A DNA stretch of 64,000 nt, from the NCBI RefSeq assembly GCF_900465345.1, contig NZ_UEGO01000036.1, positions 1-64,000 of the forward strand, in the 5' to 3' direction. Source of the DNA: Asaia bogorensis (GTDB lineage Bacteria > Pseudomonadota > Alphaproteobacteria > Acetobacterales > Acetobacteraceae). Shown here piece after piece: positions 1 to 8,526 of this stretch. Both the position numbers and the translations under genes were made by a program. How positions within the stretch are numbered: the first letter of the stretch is position 1; each line of letters begins with the position of its first letter. The notes under the pieces are model-generated. The model saw only the letters and a program-made list of their open reading frames with translations, searched no databases and was not told where the DNA came from.

Positions 1-72
1 GCATCTCAAGATGCGGAAAAGTCGGTCGCCGCCAGGTCCCCTGATCCACCCCACAAAACACACCACCACCCC

Positions 73-149
<77 letters not shown>

Positions 150-440
150 AATACCCTACAGACATAATCCAGGGACAGCGCAGATCTCTCACAGAGAATA
201 CGCGTCTATACGCGCGCGTGTGCTCGCGCTGAGTGCAGCCCAGATAACCGCGGCAAATATGCGCGGGTGCCACGTCAGGGAACGTCCTCCGCCCCATAAC
301 AGGCCGGAAGCCCAACCACAGCGCAACCCAGGCACAGGATAATCAAATCCTCGGCAAGGATGACACATGGTCTTGTTTCCGCGAAATATCTCATGACAAA
401 GTATTAAACCCGGGTGGGGCCATAGAGAGGGCTCACGTTC

Positions 441-1232
441 ATGCAGCGTCGAGATGTTCTTGCAGTCATTCCGTTTGTGACAGGGTTGAGTATGGTTTCA
501 GATGCCGCCGCGGCCGAACCCAAAGTGCCGATCGTTCTGGTGCATGGTCTGCATTGTGGTGGCTGGATCTGGCGTTATGTAGCGCCTTTTCTGCAGCGCG
601 CGGGTCATCAGGTCATCACACCTACTCTGACCGGCACAGGCGATCGGGCGCATCTTCTCTCACGCGAGATTACACTTGAGACGCATATCGAGGATGTACT
701 GAGTGTCGTCGATATGCTCGATCTGCCGCGTTTCGCGCTCGTGGGGCACTCTTATGGCGGAATGGTAGTCAGCTGCGTGGCTGACCGGATGAGGGATTGT
801 ATCGCGAAGCTCATCTATCTGGATGCACTGATCGCGCAACCAGGACTCTCGGCCTTTGATATTCTACCGAAGGGAATGGCCACGATACGGCGCGAGCGCG
901 CCCGTGTCGGTGGGGCAGATGTGGCCTTTCCAGTGCCCCCTGAAAATGCTGTGTTTCTGCCTGATGCTGATCGAAAAGCATGGTTCATGCGGCATCTGCG
1001 CCCTCATCCCGTCGGCACTTATGAGACGCCAGCACGCCTTGAGCGGCCAGCCGGAGCGGGGCTGTCTGTTACCTATATTGCCTACGAAAATCCGGCTTTA
1101 GGCTCGATTGAGCCCAGCCGCGCCTTTGCGAGAGCTCAGCCGGGTTGGCACTATCACAGCGAAGCCGTGCCGCATGATGCCGAAATCGTTTTTCCAGAGA
1201 AGGTTGCCTCTCTGATCACGGGCGCACTCTGA
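441..1232 (+). CDS. Exported alpha/beta hydrolase (esterase-like)
   Basis: A 263-residue alpha/beta-hydrolase-fold enzyme. The N-terminus MQRRDVL followed by a hydrophobic run and DAAAA (about residues 20-26) looks like a signal peptide, possibly Tat-type because of the paired arginines. The oxyanion region HGLHCGGW (about 35-42) and the nucleophile elbow GHSYGG (Ser104) are clear, and a late PHDAE histidine is a good candidate for the catalytic His. The spacing resembles salicylate or pyrethroid esterase-like hydrolases, but the substrate cannot be told. It stands alone, facing putA across a hairpin. The start is ATG 441, soon after a GAGAGGG-like ribosome binding site. Identification as a hydrolase is firm; the role is unknown. 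Confidence 0.85.
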   Translation: MQRRDVLAVIPFVTGLSMVSDAAAAEPKVPIVLVHGLHCGGWIWRYVAPFLQRAGHQVITPTLTGTGDRAHLLSREITLETHIEDVLSVVDMLDLPRFALVGHSYGGMVVSCVADRMRDCIAKLIYLDALIAQPGLSAFDILPKGMATIRRERARVGGADVAFPVPPENAVFLPDADRKAWFMRHLRPHPVGTYETPARLERPAGAGLSVTYIAYENPALGSIEPSRAFARAQPGWHYHSEAVPHDAEIVFPEKVASLITGAL

Positions 1233-1233
1233 A

Positions 1234-1265
1234 CCGTCGCAGGGACTGGTTTATCCCTGCGACGG
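1234..1265. terminator. Bidirectional terminator-like hairpin
   Basis: A perfect 12-bp inverted repeat, CCGTCGCAGGGA / TCCCTGCGACGG, with an 8-nt loop. It begins 2 nt after the hydrolase stop and lies 8 nt beyond the putA stop on the other strand. Position between convergent genes suggests a shared terminator, although neither side has a strong T tract. Confidence 0.6.
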
Positions 1266-1273
1266 ACTCATTG

Positions 1274-4200
1274 TCAGACCTGCGCCATGAGCGCAGCGTT
1301 GCCACCTGCGGCGGTGGTGTTGGTGCTGCAGGCATATTCGAGCACGAGCCATTCGAGAGGATAGCTGCCTGATGCGTCAGGCCCATGAAGGGAGACGATC
1401 TGGCCTTCGCGGGAGGCGAGATTCTGGAGCAGGTCCGTTGTGAACGATGAATTGCCATTGCCCAGCGCGACATCGATGAGCGTATTGTCTTGCATGGGGC
1501 ACACTACGGCTTCCAGACCGGGAGGACGTTCTGGCAGCGCGCGCAGTAGCGTCGCAGGAATGGCGCAGCGATTGCCCGCAGCCAGTGCCGCCAGAATCTG
1601 AGTACATAAATCTGCCGTTGTAGGGCCTGCACAAAGCACTGTGCCTCGGGGGGCGAGGGAGTATGTGTTGGTTTCACCCACGGGGCCACTGAGTGAAAGG
1701 GATGTGCCGAGAGGGGTGTTGTCGCAGGCAGGGAGTGTTATCGTGGGAAGCGTCGTGGCGACCCAGTCAGCGAAGAGCCTGGCTTCGGCGGGAAGGTTGT
1801 GCAGGAAGGCCGGCGATTGTGCCGGACGCTCTGCGAGCAGTCGACGCAGATAGAGAGGGCCACCTGCTTTGGGGCCTGTGCCTGAGAGGCCGTGACCACC
1901 GAATGGCTGCACACCCACGACGGCCCCGACCAGATTGCGGTTGATATAGATATTCCCCGCATGGCTCTCGGTTTTCAGGGTTTCTATCGTATCATCGATA
2001 CGCGAATGAACACCGAAGGTCAGAGCGTATCCCGTGCTATTGATGGCGGCCATGACGTCGGGCAGAGCTTCGCGCCGATAGCGCAGGACATGCAGGACGG
2101 GGCCAAAGACCTCCCTCTCCAGATCGGAGACCGCGCCGATCTCGATAAGGGTGGGGGGGACAAAGGTGCCGCTCTGGGCTTCGGGGGTAACGGTCGTCTG
2201 GTAGACGTCATGTCCTTTTGCCCGGAACGCGTCGATATGCGCCGAGATCATGGCGTGAGCCTCTGCGCTGATCACCGGTCCGATATCGGTCTCCGGCTTT
2301 TCTGGCGTACCAGTCCGCAGCTCCCGCATGGCACCCTTGAGCATGGTCAGCAGGCGGTCTGCACTTTCTTCCTGAACGCAGAGCAGACGCAGGGCGCTGC
2401 ATCGCTGGCCAGCGCTGTCAAAAGCCGAGGCCAGTACATCGGTCACGACCTGTTCTGTCAGGGCTGAGCTGTCGACGATAAGCGCGTTCTGTCCGCCAGT
2501 CTCGGCGATGAAGGGAATGGATGCCCCATCCGGGTTGAGTCGATGTGCGAGCTGCTTCTGGATCAGGCGGGCGACATCGGTGGAGCCGGTAAAGAGCACG
2601 GCGCGTATTCCCGGAGCGGCGACGAGTTGTGCGCCTGCGCGACCATCGCCCGGGATGAGCTGGATGACATCCTGCGGTATGCCGGATGCATGCATCAGAC
2701 GGACAGCTTCCTGTGCGATGAGGGGGGTCTCTTCGGCAGGTTTGGCCAGCACGGTATTGCCGACAGCCAGAGCGGCGGCAACCTGCCCGATAAAAATGGC
2801 CAGCGGAAAATTCCATGGGCTGATGCAGGCCACGGGCCCCAAGGGCTGGGCAGCAGAGCCCAGATGGCGTGTCTGGGTAGCGTAATAACGCAGGAAATCG
2901 ACGGCTTCGCGTATCTCGGCTACAGCATTGGCCAAGGTCTTGCCGGCCTCCCGTATGATGAGAGCCATGAGGCGCGGTGTTTCGGCTTCCAGCGCCTCGG
3001 CTGTTTTTTCCAGAAGGGCTGCGCGCTGCGCGGGACCTGTGTCGCGCCAGTTGGGGAGGGCGCTTGCCGCGCGTGTCAGGGCCTCGTCAATGGCTTGCGG
3101 GGAGAGAAAGGCAATATGGCCGACGATCTCCGTGGTGCTGGCAGGGTTGATGATGGCTTCGCCTTCGGAAGCGACCGGAGCCGGTGTGGCCGCGAAGACT
3201 GCGGCAAGGTCGCGCAACGTGTTCTCGTCAGACAGGTCGAGACCGCGGGAATTCTGCCGCTCAGTGCCATACAGGGCGGGAGGTCGGGCGACGGTGAAGC
3301 GGGAGGTTTCCTGTTCTGCCAGGGTAACAGGGCTTGTGATCAGCGCCTCGACAGGAATCGCCGGATCCTGGATGCGGTTGATGAAGGAAGAGTTGGCCCC
3401 GTTTTCGAGGAGGCGCCGGACAAGATAGGCCAGGAGTGTCTCATGCGTGCCAACCGGCGCGTAGATGCGTACCGGGCGATCGAGCTTCTGAGGGCCGACG
3501 ACTTCATTATACAGCCCTTCGCCCATGCCATGCAGGCACTGGAACTCGTATTTCTCGATCGAGAATTCCGGCCCGGCATAGGCGTGTATGCTGGCGAGGG
3601 TCTGAGCGTTGTGCGTGGCAAATTGCGGGAAGATGGCATCGGGTGCATCCAGCAGTTTTCTGGCACAGGCGAGGTAAGCAATATCGGTATGGATCTTGCG
3701 CGTGTAGACCGGGAAATCGCTTTGCCCATCGGTCTGGGCACGCTTGATCTCGCTGTCCCAGTACGCACCCTTGACCAGTCGGACCATGAGCCGGTGGCCG
3801 CTGCGGCGGGCAAGGTCGATCACCCAGTCCAGCACGAAGGGCGCGCGCTTCTGGTAAGCCTGAACGACGAAGCCGATGCCTTTCCAGTCTTTCAGGGCTT
3901 CATCCGCACAGAGGGCTTCGAGCAGATCGAGCGAGAGTTCGAGGCGATCAGCCTCCTCGGCGTCGATATTGAAGCCGATGTCATAAGCGCAGGCGAGATG
4001 GGCCAGTTTTGTGACGCTTGGCAGAAGCTCCGCCATGACGCGATCGCGCTGGAGGCGGGTATAGCGTGGGTGCAGGGCGGACAGTTTGATGGAGATGCCA
4101 GGGCCACGATAGACGCCCAGACCATTGGAAGCGTTGCCGATTGCATGAATGGCGGTTTCATAGTCGCGGTAATATCGCGCGGCATCCTCTGCCGTCATCG

Positions 4201-4840
4201 CGGCTTCGCCGAGCATGTCGTAGGAGTAGCGGTAGCCTTTTTCCTCCAGCTTGCGTCCGTTTCTGAGGGCCTCGGTGATGGTCTGTCCGGTGACGAACTG
4301 CTCACCCATCAGGCGCATGGCCATATCGACACCGCGACGGATGACAGGCTCGCCGCAGCGCTTGAGCAGGTTGTCGAGTGTCTGTGGCAGGCGTCTGGCT
4401 TGTGTGGTTGAAAGAAAACCACCCGAGACGATCAGCCCCCAGGTGGCGGCGTTGACGAAAAGAGGCGTTCCCTTGCGGATATGGCCCTGCCAGTGGCCCT
4501 TGGCGATCTTGTCGCGAATCAAGGCGTCGCGTGTTGCGGTATCGGGGATGCGCAGCAGGGCTTCGGCGAGGCACATCAGGGCGACGCCTTCCTGCGAGGA
4601 CAGGTCATATTCCCTGATGAGACCCTGCACGAGCCCGGGTGTGCCATTGCGGCGAAGCGCCTCGACCAGTTTGCGGGCCGTGGCGCGCGAAGCAGCTTCC
4701 TGTGCAGGTGTAAGTGTTGCCTCAATGGACAATGCAGCCACGCGTTCGGGCTCTGAGGCACGCGTATGGTCGGTGATTGCCTGGCGCAAGGCGGAACGCT
4801 CGGGAGTGATCGTGCGGAAGGCGGCAAAGGGTGCGTTCAT
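1274..4840 (-). CDS. putA: Bifunctional proline dehydrogenase / P5C dehydrogenase PutA
   Basis: 1188 residues if started at ATG 4840 (MNAPFAAF). A longer frame to 4984 would overrun the divergent regulator, so the shorter start is preferred. The N-terminal half is the FAD proline dehydrogenase barrel (YSYDMLGEAA, VRLVKGAYWDSEIK, PQFATHNAQT). The C-terminal half is an NAD aldehyde dehydrogenase with catalytic Glu in IAETGGQNA and catalytic Cys in DSAGQRCSA. It converts proline to glutamate with channelling of pyrroline-5-carboxylate. Compared with enterobacterial PutA (about 1320 residues) the N-terminal ribbon-helix-helix DNA-binding domain is absent, so it should not be its own repressor; the divergent Lrp-type gene is the likely regulator. 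Confidence 0.95.
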   Translation of the reverse strand: MNAPFAAFRTITPERSALRQAITDHTRASEPERVAALSIEATLTPAQEAASRATARKLVEALRRNGTPGLVQGLIREYDLSSQEGVALMCLAEALLRIPDTATRDALIRDKIAKGHWQGHIRKGTPLFVNAATWGLIVSGGFLSTTQARRLPQTLDNLLKRCGEPVIRRGVDMAMRLMGEQFVTGQTITEALRNGRKLEEKGYRYSYDMLGEAAMTAEDAARYYRDYETAIHAIGNASNGLGVYRGPGISIKLSALHPRYTRLQRDRVMAELLPSVTKLAHLACAYDIGFNIDAEEADRLELSLDLLEALCADEALKDWKGIGFVVQAYQKRAPFVLDWVIDLARRSGHRLMVRLVKGAYWDSEIKRAQTDGQSDFPVYTRKIHTDIAYLACARKLLDAPDAIFPQFATHNAQTLASIHAYAGPEFSIEKYEFQCLHGMGEGLYNEVVGPQKLDRPVRIYAPVGTHETLLAYLVRRLLENGANSSFINRIQDPAIPVEALITSPVTLAEQETSRFTVARPPALYGTERQNSRGLDLSDENTLRDLAAVFAATPAPVASEGEAIINPASTTEIVGHIAFLSPQAIDEALTRAASALPNWRDTGPAQRAALLEKTAEALEAETPRLMALIIREAGKTLANAVAEIREAVDFLRYYATQTRHLGSAAQPLGPVACISPWNFPLAIFIGQVAAALAVGNTVLAKPAEETPLIAQEAVRLMHASGIPQDVIQLIPGDGRAGAQLVAAPGIRAVLFTGSTDVARLIQKQLAHRLNPDGASIPFIAETGGQNALIVDSSALTEQVVTDVLASAFDSAGQRCSALRLLCVQEESADRLLTMLKGAMRELRTGTPEKPETDIGPVISAEAHAMISAHIDAFRAKGHDVYQTTVTPEAQSGTFVPPTLIEIGAVSDLEREVFGPVLHVLRYRREALPDVMAAINSTGYALTFGVHSRIDDTIETLKTESHAGNIYINRNLVGAVVGVQPFGGHGLSGTGPKAGGPLYLRRLLAERPAQSPAFLHNLPAEARLFADWVATTLPTITLPACDNTPLGTSLSLSGPVGETNTYSLAPRGTVLCAGPTTADLCTQILAALAAGNRCAIPATLLRALPERPPGLEAVVCPMQDNTLIDVALGNGNSSFTTDLLQNLASREGQIVSLHGPDASGSYPLEWLVLEYACSTNTTAAGGNAALMAQV

Positions 4841-4930
4841 CACAGGCCATATCGTTGCTGGTTGTTTATGATCCCTTATGGTGATTTGCTCCAAATGAGT
4901 TATGGAAGAATGGAGATCGGGCCGTATATT

Positions 4931-4947
4931 ATTCTTCTTTAGAGAAT
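4931..4947. promoter_or_regulatory. Candidate Lrp-type operator in putA/lrp intergenic region
   Basis: The roughly 130-bp divergent gap between putA (4840) and the Lrp-type gene (4972) is locally A+T-rich and holds the inverted repeat ATTCT-N7-AGAAT. An AT-rich palindrome between an AsnC/Lrp regulator and the divergent catabolic gene is a typical binding-site position. The assignment rests on position and symmetry only. Confidence 0.4.
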
Positions 4948-4971
4948 TTAACCGAATATCGTTCGGATGGG

Positions 4972-5436
4972 GTGGTAGTGGCACTGGATGAGATTGATCG
5001 CAGGATTCTGAGAATCCTCCAGAAGGACGGCCGGATGACCAATGTGGAGCTCGCCAGGCTAGTGAATCTCAGCCCTGCTGCGACGCTTGAGCGCGTCCGC
5101 AAGCTCGAACATTCCGGGGTGATCAGGAATTACATGGCGCGTCTGGACCCCGAGACCGTCAATCTTGGATTGCTGGTCTTTGTGCAGGTGACGCTGGATC
5201 GTACGAGTGCCGATATTTTCGATTCATTCGCGAAAGCCGTGCGGGCCATACCGCAAGTGAGTGAATGTTACATGGTGGCGGGTGGATTCGATTATCTGGT
5301 GAAGGCGCGGGTGCGGGACATGAATGCGTATCGTGCCTTTCTAGGCAAAACGCTTACACGTCTGCCGGGAGTGCGACAGACGCATACTTATACCGTGATG
5401 GAAGAAGTGAAAGCGGATCTGGAATTGCCGGTCTGA
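4972..5436 (+). CDS. Lrp/AsnC-family regulator, PutR-like
   Basis: A 154-residue Lrp/AsnC protein. The winged HTH is at about residues 5-60 (LDEIDRRILRILQKDGR, NVELARLVNLSPAATLERV), followed by the RAM ligand-binding domain (VFVQVTL, VSECYMVAGGFDYLVKARV). Divergent transcription from putA matches PutR of other Alphaproteobacteria, which activates putA in response to proline, so this role is inferred. The start is a GTG: 4972, or an in-frame GTG at 4978 that sits better behind GGATGGGG. It ends 11 bp from the convergent gene at 5448. Confidence 0.9.
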   Translation: MVVALDEIDRRILRILQKDGRMTNVELARLVNLSPAATLERVRKLEHSGVIRNYMARLDPETVNLGLLVFVQVTLDRTSADIFDSFAKAVRAIPQVSECYMVAGGFDYLVKARVRDMNAYRAFLGKTLTRLPGVRQTHTYTVMEEVKADLELPV

Positions 5437-5447
5437 TCTCTGGGTTG

Positions 5448-6836
5448 TCAGTCGAGGCAGGCAACGCCTTCATGCAGATCGAATGAGAGTCTGGCGCCTT
5501 CCAGAGCAGACATGGTGAGAACAGGCGGCTGGGTCGTATCCCCCCTGCGGTAGCGTATGCTGGCATTGACGATATGGCCGTCAATATGAAGCCTGGCACG
5601 GTGCAGAACGGCATTCTCACTGATCATGCCTTTCCCTGTCTCGAAATCCTGCTGGATCGGGCTGCCCTTGAGTCCGGGTAGATTGTTTACAGGAATAACG
5701 AGGGGCTCGGGTGTATTGTCACCCGTGGCAATGATCGCTTTCCGGCTCTGGCCGTTATAGGAAACAGGGAGAAGGAGGGCAGCCTGCAAGCCTGAGATAT
5801 CCGATTGCAAGGCCACCGGGCGTTTGCATGAGAAAGGGGCGTCGGGACCAAAACTCATATCATGATCTGTCATGGTGATATGGTTCAGAACGCCCAATGA
5901 CTGCAGGCCGATAACGACATGGCTGCTTTTCGTGACCATCATGAGCTGGTTATTGAAGGTCGTGTGTCCCAGTGTCAGGCTCGGGACAAGCACCAGCAGA
6001 GCTTTTGGCGTGGCGATTGTGTCATCATGCAAGGATGAGACGGTACCGATGACCTGCCAGTGGTGGGTCTGAAAGAGGGGCTCAGGGACGGACCCGAGCA
6101 GGGAAGCCGTGTTGATGACGGCATTTGACGGCGTCCCATCCAGAGTCACCCTGACGCCAGCTGTTGCTGTCGGAACACCGTTCACGAGCGTTTGAAACGG
6201 GTTGAAGGCCAGTGTGTCGTGTCGAGGGCCGTGCACTGTCAGCCGAGGGAGTTCTTCCCCACGGGTGGAGAGCATGACCTGATCAAGATCGTTGAAGACC
6301 AGATCTGGTTTATTGAAATAGGCCTTGAGGGGCGTACGAAAGAAATGATCAAGATAGGCCTTGCCCTGTGCCCAGGCCGTTGAGCGGTCTTCAAGCAGGA
6401 GATTGCCTGCAAACATTGTGAAAAGCATGAAATTGAAAGGGTTGATGCTCTGAGCCGGATTACCCCAGGGTTCGGCATGGCGCAGGGCATCATTGATGAT
6501 CCGATTGGACAAGGACAGATTGCCCTGGGTTCGGGCAATCGCAGCGTCACACAGGGCATTACGCATGACGTTGAAACCGGGCTCTGGCGCCGCGCTTGCA
6601 TCGAGCGCGCTTCGGATCTGCCTGAGACGGTCTGTATCCCCTGCCTCGAGGGCCTCGAGGATACCTCGTGTATCACTTACGGCGAGTGTCGTTCGGCCAA
6701 GCCTGTCCCTGCTCAGACTGTCGGGCTCGAAGAGATGGACAGGGCCTGCGATACCAAGTTCCTGTGCCTTCAAAGGCGTCGTACTGGCGCCGAAGGTTAT
6801 GATACTGCACAGAGCGAACCGCAGAGCAAAACGCAT
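5448..6836 (-). CDS. Exported protein, possible inactive two-lobe aspartic-protease fold
   Basis: 462 residues from ATG 6836, chosen because MRFALRFALCSIITFGASTTPLKAQ is a good signal peptide with an AQ cleavage site and the upstream bases offer a weak AAGAGA ribosome site. Residues 50-190 are helical and repeat-poor. From about 195 on, the protein reads like a pepsin/retropepsin fold: AVINTAS (about 239-245) sits where a catalytic DTG would be, followed by SSHVVIGLQSLGVL and MTDHDMSFG (about 304-330). A second copy follows with AIIATGDNT (about 367-375). Both catalytic aspartates would be replaced (Asn and Ala), implying a binding rather than proteolytic role. That reading is inference; otherwise it is a hypothetical periplasmic protein. 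Confidence 0.7.
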   Translation of the reverse strand: MRFALRFALCSIITFGASTTPLKAQELGIAGPVHLFEPDSLSRDRLGRTTLAVSDTRGILEALEAGDTDRLRQIRSALDASAAPEPGFNVMRNALCDAAIARTQGNLSLSNRIINDALRHAEPWGNPAQSINPFNFMLFTMFAGNLLLEDRSTAWAQGKAYLDHFFRTPLKAYFNKPDLVFNDLDQVMLSTRGEELPRLTVHGPRHDTLAFNPFQTLVNGVPTATAGVRVTLDGTPSNAVINTASLLGSVPEPLFQTHHWQVIGTVSSLHDDTIATPKALLVLVPSLTLGHTTFNNQLMMVTKSSHVVIGLQSLGVLNHITMTDHDMSFGPDAPFSCKRPVALQSDISGLQAALLLPVSYNGQSRKAIIATGDNTPEPLVIPVNNLPGLKGSPIQQDFETGKGMISENAVLHRARLHIDGHIVNASIRYRRGDTTQPPVLTMSALEGARLSFDLHEGVACLD

Positions 6837-7304
6837 GGTCAAAATCTCTTCGCGTGAAAAGTCATTCACAATGGATAAAGAGTATTCAGAATGAATGAAA
6901 GAAAGATACAATCATCAAAGGTGGCAGAATTATATGGTTACGAACAGATATATGGCTCTGGTGATTGGCCGACTCGTTGATGATAGAATTCCATGAATTG
7001 TTAAGCCAGCACAGCGGCGGTCTTATGAAATCTGCGTCTGAAAGATGCCAAGACCTGACCTGTGTTGAAAGATGAGCGGCTGCGCTCATGTCCATAAGCG
7101 ACTGGCTTCTCCTTATGGAATGGTGCGTTTTGCGGCCGGGAGACGGTACTTGGCCACGCCGCCAAGAGCTTTGTTCAGTGCAGGAAGTCGTATGGGAGCC
7201 CGCTATTTCCTGGGAAACAGGACGACGAGACGCGCTCCGACGATACTGATGCAGGCATGACACGACATGCATGACAGCAGGATTTCGGGATCATTTATAG
7301 GGAG
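6837..7304. other. Intergenic stretch without a convincing gene
   Basis: About 470 bp between the exported protein gene and tRNA-Lys. Only two short overlapping frames (6886-7272 minus, 7072-7260 plus) are open, and neither has a recognisable domain or a good ribosome site. The part nearest 6836 is A+T-rich and likely carries the promoter of the leftward gene. Confidence 0.5.
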
Positions 7305-7380
7305 TGGTGAACCGGGTGGGACTCGAACCCACGACCATTCGATTAAAAGTCGAATGCTCTACCGGCTGAGCTACCGGTTC
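7305..7380 (-). tRNA. tRNA-Lys (anticodon TTT)
   Basis: A 76-nt cloverleaf on the minus strand with acceptor GAACCGG / CCGGTTC, encoded CCA (complement of 7305-7307), anticodon stem-loop with CTTTTAA (anticodon TTT), and T-loop GGTTCGAGTCC. Confidence 0.95.
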
Positions 7381-7419
7381 ACATGAGGCGTCTGGCTACA
7401 ATATGAGCCAGAGGCCGTC

Positions 7420-7446
7420 AACCGACTGAATCGGGCTCAGTCGGTT
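7420..7446 (-). terminator. Terminator-like hairpin after ppiB
   Basis: A 10-bp perfect stem AACCGACTGA / TCAGTCGGTT with a 7-nt loop, about 35 bp downstream of the ppiB stop on the minus strand. The T-run lies on the plus-strand side, so it could also work in the other direction. A second smaller hairpin (TCTGGCT / AGCCAGA, 7391-7412) lies just before tRNA-Lys. Confidence 0.55.
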
Positions 7447-7479
7447 TTCATGCGGCTTTTACAGCCGTCACGTCCTCGA

Positions 7480-7953
7480 TCAGGCTTCAGGACGCATGGA
7501 GATGATGGCATCGGGGTCCTTGACCATACCCGAGGCGCCAGCGCCGCGCTTGACCTGATCGATATGCTCCATGCCCGACACGACCTGACCGGCGATGGTG
7601 TACTGGCCATCAAGCGAGGGGGTGGGCTGGAACATGATGAAGAACTGGCTGTTGGCCGAGTTCGGGTTCATGGTGCGGGCCATGCCCAGCGTGCCGCGCT
7701 CGAACTTGGCTTCACGCGTGAATTCGGCCTTGAGGTCAGGCAGGTCGCTGCCGCCCGAACCGGTGCCGGTCGGATCGCCACCCTGAGCCATAAAGCCTTC
7801 GATGACGCGATGGAACTTCACGCCGTCATAAAAGCCCTGCTCGGAGAGGGTGCGCAGGCGCTCGGCAGCCAGGGGAGCGAGGTCGGGGCGGAGTTCGATC
7901 ACGACATCGCCGGTCTTGAGCTTCATGACGAGGCGGTTATTGGTCTCGGACAT
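7480..7953 (-). CDS. ppiB: Cyclophilin-type peptidyl-prolyl isomerase
   Basis: A 157-residue single-domain cyclophilin with no signal peptide, so cytoplasmic. Catalytic-region motifs are present: FHRVIEGFMAQGGDPTGTG (about 48-66), SANSQFFIMF (about 99-108) and the LDGQYTIAGQVVSGM loop. It catalyses cis-trans isomerisation of Xaa-Pro bonds. It lies last in the leftward gyrA-coaD-ppiB run, 45 bp after coaD, and is followed by a hairpin. Bacterial PpiB proteins are usually of this length. Confidence 0.93.
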   Translation of the reverse strand: MSETNNRLVMKLKTGDVVIELRPDLAPLAAERLRTLSEQGFYDGVKFHRVIEGFMAQGGDPTGTGSGGSDLPDLKAEFTREAKFERGTLGMARTMNPNSANSQFFIMFQPTPSLDGQYTIAGQVVSGMEHIDQVKRGAGASGMVKDPDAIISMRPEA

Positions 7954-7998
7954 TGACGTCTATCCTTGTGTTTGCGGAGCCTTGAAAGGCCACGCGGC

Positions 7999-8526
7999 CT
8001 ATGTCGGCTTCTCTGTCGCATTGGGCAAGAGATGCCGGGCAATATTCTCTGGCACATAGGGGTGTATATCGCCCCCATAGGCCAGAAGCTCGCGCACGAG
8101 GCTGGAGGCGATCAGACGATGCTCTTCACGTGCGGTGAGAAAGACGGTTTCAAGTTCAGGGGCCAGATTCCGGTTGATGGCCGCCATGGGCATTTCGCTG
8201 GTCAGATCGGATTCGGAGCGGAGGCCGCGAATGATGAAGCGCGCCTTTTGAGCACGGGCGGCATCGACCATGAGGGTGCTGAAGGCAACCACGCTGACCT
8301 GCGTGATGCCCTCAAGGGCAAAGGTCTCGGTGATGCAGGCGCAGCGTTGGTCAATCGAAAGACGTGGCGCCTTGCCGGGGTTGAGTGCCACGCCGATGAC
8401 GAGGTGATCGACGAGATTCAGGGCACGGTGGGCGATATCGAGATGGCCCAGGGTGAACGGGTCGAACGTGCCGGGATAAAACCCGACACGTTGACCGTTC
8501 GATGGGGCGTCAGTTTGCACTGTCAT
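7999..8526 (-). CDS. coaD: Phosphopantetheine adenylyltransferase
   Basis: 175 residues from ATG 8526. It contains the nucleotidyltransferase T/HxGH motif in [10 protein letters not shown] (about 19-28), the GLRSESDL loop, and the ISSS/VxE-like end [16 protein letters not shown]. It makes dephospho-CoA from 4'-phosphopantetheine and ATP, the penultimate step of CoA synthesis. Its start lies 17 bp inside the 3' end of gyrA, so the two are probably translated from one transcript. A longer open frame to 8784 lies inside gyrA and is not credible. Confidence 0.95.
   Translation of the reverse strand: MTVQTDAPSNGQRVGFYPGTFDPFTLGHLDIAHRALNLVDHLVIGVALNPGKAPRLSIDQRCACITETFALEGITQVSVVAFSTLMVDAARAQKARFIIRGLRSESDLTSEMPMAAINRNLAPELETVFLTAREEHRLIASSLVRELLAYGGDIHPYVPENIARHLLPNATEKPT

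Noticed and set aside
2543-4411. 622-codon open frame on the plus strand inside putA
   Set aside because: Antisense to strongly conserved PutA domains; an artefact of G+C-rich codon usage with no domain or ribosome site.
6886-7272. 128-codon minus-strand frame before tRNA-Lys
   Set aside because: Overlaps an equally open plus frame, with no ribosome site or family pattern.
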